Shown here one piece after another: positions 13,962-16,883 of a stretch of 16,883 nucleotides of DNA (positions within the stretch are counted from its first letter, which is position 1; each line of letters starts with the position of its first letter). The translations under genes and the position numbers were made by a program. The notes below the pieces were generated by a model. It was not told the origin of the DNA, ran no database searches, and saw only the letters and a program-made list of their open reading frames with translations. Source of the stretch: Clostridia bacterium (GTDB lineage: Bacteria; Bacillota; Clostridia; Christensenellales; UBA1242); the NCBI GenBank assembly GCA_900768425.1, contig CAAGCR010000076.1, forward strand, positions 1 through 16,883, read 5' to 3'.

Positions 13962-13969
13962 ATATTTAT

Positions 13970-14035
13970 ATTAAAACTGATATTTTTACAAAAATCAAGC
14001 AGATATTTGACTTTTTTGTAAAAATATGGTATTAT
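13970..14035. promoter_or_regulatory. Back-to-back divergent promoters sharing a 15-bp inverted repeat
   Basis: Plus strand: TTGACT (14007-14012), 17 bp, TATTAT (14030-14035) with an extended TG at 14027-14028. Minus strand: TTGATT (13998-13993), 17 bp, TTTAAT (13975-13970). The spacers contain the two arms of a perfect inverted repeat, ATATTTTTACAAAAA (13980-13994) and TTTTTGTAAAAATAT (14013-14027), so both promoters carry the same element at nearly the same distance from their -10. This suggests a shared operator. Confidence 0.65.
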
Positions 14036-14119
14036 GTTGTGGATTTTTCAAAATTAAGCAAAAAAATGTGGAATTTAAGGCTCACAATTTTAAATATTAT
14101 TATGTTTTAAGGGGAGTAT

Positions 14120-14485
14120 ATGGCAAAAGATAATATGTTTAATAATGATCGGTATTTTACCGATCGGTCAGATTTAAGAATGGTTATGGTTCGCTTTGGT
14201 TTTGATTTCTCATTGCTTGGTAGTGTGTATTTATATGAAATGTTAAACGAAGTAGTTTCAAATACAAGTGTGCTGAGAAATAAATGTTTTCCGACTATGG
14301 TTGTTTTAGCGGACAGGCATTGTGTTAAACTAAAAACATTCAATCGTGATATTCGTTGGGCAATATCTAAGGCTTTTAATCAAGGTCTATTAAAATTCGT
14401 GCCTATTTTTGAAAACTTAAACAAAGCGCCATCTACCAAGCAAGTACTTGCATGGTTATATGCTTTTTATGTTAATCAATATTAA
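14120..14485 (+). CDS. Stand-alone Spo0A C-terminal-like DNA-binding protein
   Basis: Start supported by AAGGGGAG 3 nt upstream of the ATG. After a polar head of ~22 residues, the 121-residue protein aligns by eye with the Spo0A effector domain: FGFDFSLLGSVYLYEML (compare IGVPAHIKGYLYLREAI), CFPTMVVLADRH (compare LYPDIAKKF), FNRDIRWAISKAFNQG (compare VERAIRHAIEVAWSRG), a following IF and KAPSTKQVLAWL (compare AKPTNSEFIAMV). There is no receiver domain, so phosphorylation control is absent. In Spo0A this domain binds DNA via a helix-turn-helix and controls entry into sporulation; here the target is unknown. It is transcribed from the strong extended -10 promoter at 14007-14035, divergent from the other Spo0A-like gene. 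A palindrome (14147-14165) lies inside its first codons. Confidence 0.55.
   Translation: MAKDNMFNNDRYFTDRSDLRMVMVRFGFDFSLLGSVYLYEMLNEVVSNTSVLRNKCFPTMVVLADRHCVKLKTFNRDIRWAISKAFNQGLLKFVPIFENLNKAPSTKQVLAWLYAFYVNQY
14147..14165. promoter_or_regulatory. Palindrome GATCGGTA-TTT-TACCGATC inside the 5' coding region
   Basis: Perfect 8-bp arms (14147-14154 and 14158-14165) with a 3-nt loop lie at codons 10-16 of the small Spo0A-like gene. It is one of the most GC-rich palindromes in the window. It could be an intragenic operator for autoregulation or an RNA hairpin just after the start codon. Confidence 0.4.
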
Positions 14486-14615
14486 AAATTTTTATCTATC
14501 AAAAAACAACAATATATGTCATTTTCACTCAAACAAAGGCATTTTTGTATAATTTTTGTATTAGTATATGTTTAGGTGAAAGTGATAAAATGTATACAAA
14601 CAAAAGGAGAAAAGT

Positions 14616-14984
14616 ATGCAAAAACAAGGATTAGATGCATTAAAAAAAATGGCTTTGATGGCAAAGAACAGATTAAGAAATAAAGTAAGGGAAAACGATA
14701 ACAAGACACTACAAAAAGGTGACAGGTTTAAGGTTTTATTTGGTGAAGGTGTGGATATAAAAAGTAAAATAATCACCAAAGAAGATGCAAAGTTGTATGG
14801 CAAAGTAAAACAAATGTTAGATGAAAATGAAGATATTGTTAATCCTTTGGCAAAACTTATTGATTATAAAATTTTTAATAAATTAAACGACTCTGAAAAA
14901 GAAAGATATTTATTGGTTTTGGTAAATAAATATAAGCAATATAAAATAAAATATTATGATGAAAGAATTAAAGAAGTTATTTAA
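14616..14984 (+). CDS. Small basic protein of unknown function
   Basis: I do not recognise this gene. AAAAGGAGA ends 5 nt before the ATG and supports the start. The 122 residues are charged and Lys-rich (MQKQGLDALKKMALMAKNRLRNKVREN at the N-terminus), with no signal peptide, membrane segment or Cys. Two long amphipathic helices are likely (1-28 and about 75-120), with a short strand-like RFKVLFGEGVDI between. The C-terminal half reads LIDYKIFNKLNDSEKERYLLVLVNKYKQYK. A TATAAT (14548-14553) upstream lacks a good -35. It could be a nucleic-acid-associated or coiled-coil protein. It follows the small Spo0A-like gene by 130 bp on the same strand, so it might belong to the same regulatory group. 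Confidence 0.6.
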   Translation: MQKQGLDALKKMALMAKNRLRNKVRENDNKTLQKGDRFKVLFGEGVDIKSKIITKEDAKLYGKVKQMLDENEDIVNPLAKLIDYKIFNKLNDSEKERYLLVLVNKYKQYKIKYYDERIKEVI

Positions 14985-15005
14985 TTATTAATTAATAATA
15001 TTATT

Positions 15006-15058
15006 AAAAAATAGAGCAAAATAGGTGTAATTTAACGCCGATTTTCTCTATTTTTTTA
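15006..15058. terminator. Bidirectional terminator between convergent genes
   Basis: AAAAAATAGAG(C)AAAAT (15006-15022) pairs with ATTTTCTCTATTTTTT (15041-15056) with one bulged C, and the interior GGTGT/ACGCC (15023-15027 with 15035-15039) extends the stem. T and A runs lie on the two sides. It serves the genes ending at 14984 (plus) and 15119 (minus). Confidence 0.8.
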
Positions 15059-15118
15059 CGATAATTAATTTATTTATTTTTCTATTTTTATTAAGTATTA
15101 TAGATTTTAATTTTTCCT

Positions 15119-16633
15119 TTAAAATAAAGGTCTGAATATTGCTAAAAAAGTATTGATTAATTGTGTAAATTTATTAATTTTTACATTATTTAAATCTTTT
15201 AATTCCGATACATTTATTGTATTTTTAAAATCAACATTTATTTCATTAATAAATGTTGAATCAGTTGTAATAACACCACATTCAAAATGATGAATTAAAC
15301 TTCTATAATCAAAATTAATACTACCAACAAAAGCAATTTTGTTATCTATTAAAACTTGTTTAGAATGTATAAACCCCGGAGTGTATTCATAAACTTTTAT
15401 TCCGTATTTTAAAAGGTTTTTATAACTAGACTTTGTAATTCCGAAAATTATTTTTTTGTCTGGTATGTGTGGAACAATTATATTCACATCGACTCCTTTT
15501 TGAGAAGCAGCGATAAGGGCAGTTGTCAGACTATTGTCTATAATTAAATATGGTGTGGTAACATATATAGATTCTGTTGCGGAAGAAATCATATTTATAA
15601 AATTATTAAGTGCAATATTGTCTTTTGTGTGCGGACCTGTTTCAAAACAGTGAACAAGCCCAGAGTTTTCAAATTTCGGATATTCTATGTTATTAATATA
15701 TTTGTCATAATCGGAAAGGCGATTTTGAGATACATCGTACATCTGTAAAAACATATATGTTAAATCTTTAACTGCTTGTCCTTCAATTCTTACGGCACTG
15801 TCTTTCCAATGTCCGTAAGGACTTTTTTTGTTTATGTATTCGTCAGCTAAATTTATTCCGCCTACATATCCGATTTTGCCATCAATAATGGTAATTTTCC
15901 TGTGGTCGCGGTTGTTATGAATTCCGGATATTAATGGTATAAAAGGGTTAAATTTTCTGCATTTAATTCCGACTTTCCTTAGCTTTCTTGCAAAACCTGC
16001 CGGAAGTTTTCCTGCAGTTCCTATGTCATCATAAAGAATAAAAACCTCTACTCCTTGCTTTACCTTTTCGGTTAATATCTCATAAATACTATCCCACATT
16101 ATGCCTTTTTGAATAATAAAATATTCCATAAAAATAAAGTTTGTTGCTATGCGTAAATTGCCTAAAAGGTCCTGCAAAAACATTTCACCGCTGGATAAAA
16201 AGTGAATATCGCAATTTGAATAGCCGTAACTTTTTGTTGTGGTATGTAAATACTCTTCTATGCCTAAAAGATGAGAATTCTCATTTGTGGAATAAATTGC
16301 TCTCTCTCTATTTATCGGTTGTTTTGCAAGTGTTTTGTTTATTATCTTTAATTGTTTTCGTGTTGGCTTGTTGTTTGATATTAAGATATATAATGTTACA
16401 CCAAATAATGGAAAAGTCATAAAACAAACCAGCCAAGGAATTTTCATTTCCGGTATTTGTTGGCGGTTAATAAGGTTGAAAAACATAATAACACCCAAAC
16501 AAGAAGTTATTGTTTTTAACCAAGAATATGCATCTTGCCAATAAATTAAGGATAGTATAATAAAGGCAAACTCAATAGCAATTGCTATGCAAATTAATGA
16601 AATCCTACTAAAAATAAGTTTTAAAATCTTCAT
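15119..16633 (-). CDS. cls: Cardiolipin synthase (phospholipase D superfamily)
   Basis: The 504-residue protein has the family's usual length and layout. Two N-terminal membrane helices lie at about 8-30 and 42-56, and a third at about 66-86. The two HKD catalytic motifs follow: HRKITIIDG (His244, Lys246, Asp251) and HSKQVLID (His423, Lys425, Asp430), each followed by the typical GG/GSIN (YVGGINLADEY and FVGSINFDYRSL). The enzyme joins two phosphatidylglycerols to form cardiolipin and glycerol at the cytoplasmic membrane. Upstream on the minus strand, an AGAGAG gives a weak ribosome binding site, and a possible -10 TATACT (16660-16655) lies in a 62-bp repeat that occurs again 167 bp upstream. 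It is probably monocistronic. Confidence 0.93.
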   Translation of the reverse strand: MKILKLIFSRISLICIAIAIEFAFIILSLIYWQDAYSWLKTITSCLGVIMFFNLINRQQIPEMKIPWLVCFMTFPLFGVTLYILISNNKPTRKQLKIINKTLAKQPINRERAIYSTNENSHLLGIEEYLHTTTKSYGYSNCDIHFLSSGEMFLQDLLGNLRIATNFIFMEYFIIQKGIMWDSIYEILTEKVKQGVEVFILYDDIGTAGKLPAGFARKLRKVGIKCRKFNPFIPLISGIHNNRDHRKITIIDGKIGYVGGINLADEYINKKSPYGHWKDSAVRIEGQAVKDLTYMFLQMYDVSQNRLSDYDKYINNIEYPKFENSGLVHCFETGPHTKDNIALNNFINMISSATESIYVTTPYLIIDNSLTTALIAASQKGVDVNIIVPHIPDKKIIFGITKSSYKNLLKYGIKVYEYTPGFIHSKQVLIDNKIAFVGSINFDYRSLIHHFECGVITTDSTFINEINVDFKNTINVSELKDLNNVKINKFTQLINTFLAIFRPLF

Positions 16634-16653
16634 AAAATACTCTCTTTGTTTGT

Positions 16654-16715
16654 TTAGTATAATCTATGTGATGTTGCTTTGTTTATTTCATTCACAAATC
16701 AATTTGCTAACGCAA
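16654..16715 (-). repeat. 62-bp direct repeat, copy 1 (upstream of cls)
   Basis: Sixty of 62 bases match 16821-16882; the differences are at 16657 and 16684. It ends in TTGCTAACGCAA, a 4-bp stem with TAAC loop also found at 5819, 8388 (reverse) and in copy 2. Read on the minus strand it carries the possible -10 of cls. Confidence 0.85.
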
Positions 16716-16717
16716 CT

Positions 16718-16809
16718 CCACAATAAATTGTGGCATCACATTATATATATTAAAAATATATATGCGTCACGATTTCAAGTGTACTTTTATGCAAGCATAA
16801 AGTCCACTT
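16718..16809. repeat. Three hairpins between the 62-bp repeats
   Basis: CCACAAT-AA-ATTGTGG (16718-16733), an AT-only hairpin (16743-16763), and AAGTG...TTTATGC-AA-GCATAAA...CACTT (16777-16809, with one mismatch and one bulge). CATCACA (16734-16740) also pairs with TGTGATG (16667-16673) in copy 1, making a branched structure. The ACAATAAATTGT core is shared with the hairpin at 9795-9808. Confidence 0.65.
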
Positions 16810-16820
16810 TCTCTCGTTCC

Positions 16821-16882
16821 TTAATATAATCTATGTGATGTTGCTTTGTTCATTTCATTCACAAATCAATTTGCTAACGCAA
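16821..16882 (-). repeat. 62-bp direct repeat, copy 2
   Basis: It matches 16654-16715 with two differences, offset 167 bp. It reaches the window edge, so a further repeat may continue beyond it. Confidence 0.85.
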
Positions 16883-16883
16883 A

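Noticed and set aside
16141..16829. Plus-strand frames of 69-93 codons opposite and beyond cls
   Set aside because: They overlap the conserved cls frame or run through the 62-bp repeat and hairpins; no ribosome binding site or recognisable protein.

Overview
The window reads as chromosomal DNA from an AT-rich, low-GC Gram-positive bacterium, probably an uncultured gut member of the Clostridia/Bacilli (inference). Support: strong AGGAGA-type ribosome binding sites, TTGACA/TATAAT promoters, U-tailed intrinsic terminators, TGA used as a stop, a collagen-like Gly-X-Y protein, oligoendopeptidase F and Spo0A-like proteins. No phage, plasmid or transposase gene is visible.

Layout. 1-1865: a terminator from a gene outside the window, then a surface protein gene whose promoter spacer is mostly a run of ten G, ending in a DUF6273-like domain whose last ~150 bases are strikingly poor in adenine. 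2072-3503: a divergent pair, a SUFU-like gene (minus) and a secreted SIMPL-domain gene (plus), separated by a palindrome. 3630-5854: a collagen-like protein and a family 2 glycosyltransferase; the glycosyltransferase start codon lies in a perfect 20-bp inverted repeat. 5951-7732: oligoendopeptidase F (minus). 7733-8501: a 770-bp non-coding stretch with phased 10-bp repeats, a promoter-terminator pair that suggests a small RNA, and a mosaic hairpin repeat. 8502-13010: an alpha-oxoamine synthase resembling bacterial serine palmitoyltransferase and a eukaryote-like (type 2) isoleucyl-tRNA synthetase, separated by another mosaic hairpin repeat. 13263-14485: two divergently transcribed genes that both look like relatives of the Spo0A DNA-binding domain, sharing a symmetric promoter region. 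14616-14984: a small unknown protein. 15119-16633: cardiolipin synthase (minus), followed to the window end by a 62-bp direct repeat with hairpins between the copies.

The most interesting material is regulatory and structural. (1) A probable phase-variable promoter drives a surface protein with a compositionally foreign, possibly diversified C-terminus. (2) Two Spo0A-like genes face away from each other across a perfect 15-bp inverted repeat that places one arm in each promoter spacer; the minus-strand gene appears leaderless. (3) A dispersed family of nested mini-palindromes is bounded by AGTGAAC/GTTCACT; one copy supplies the last codons and the stop of the glycosyltransferase, and two copies flank the oxoamine synthase in inverted orientation. 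(4) A perfect palindrome contains the glycosyltransferase start codon with the ribosome binding site in its loop.

All assignments come from reading motifs by eye; no database search was run.
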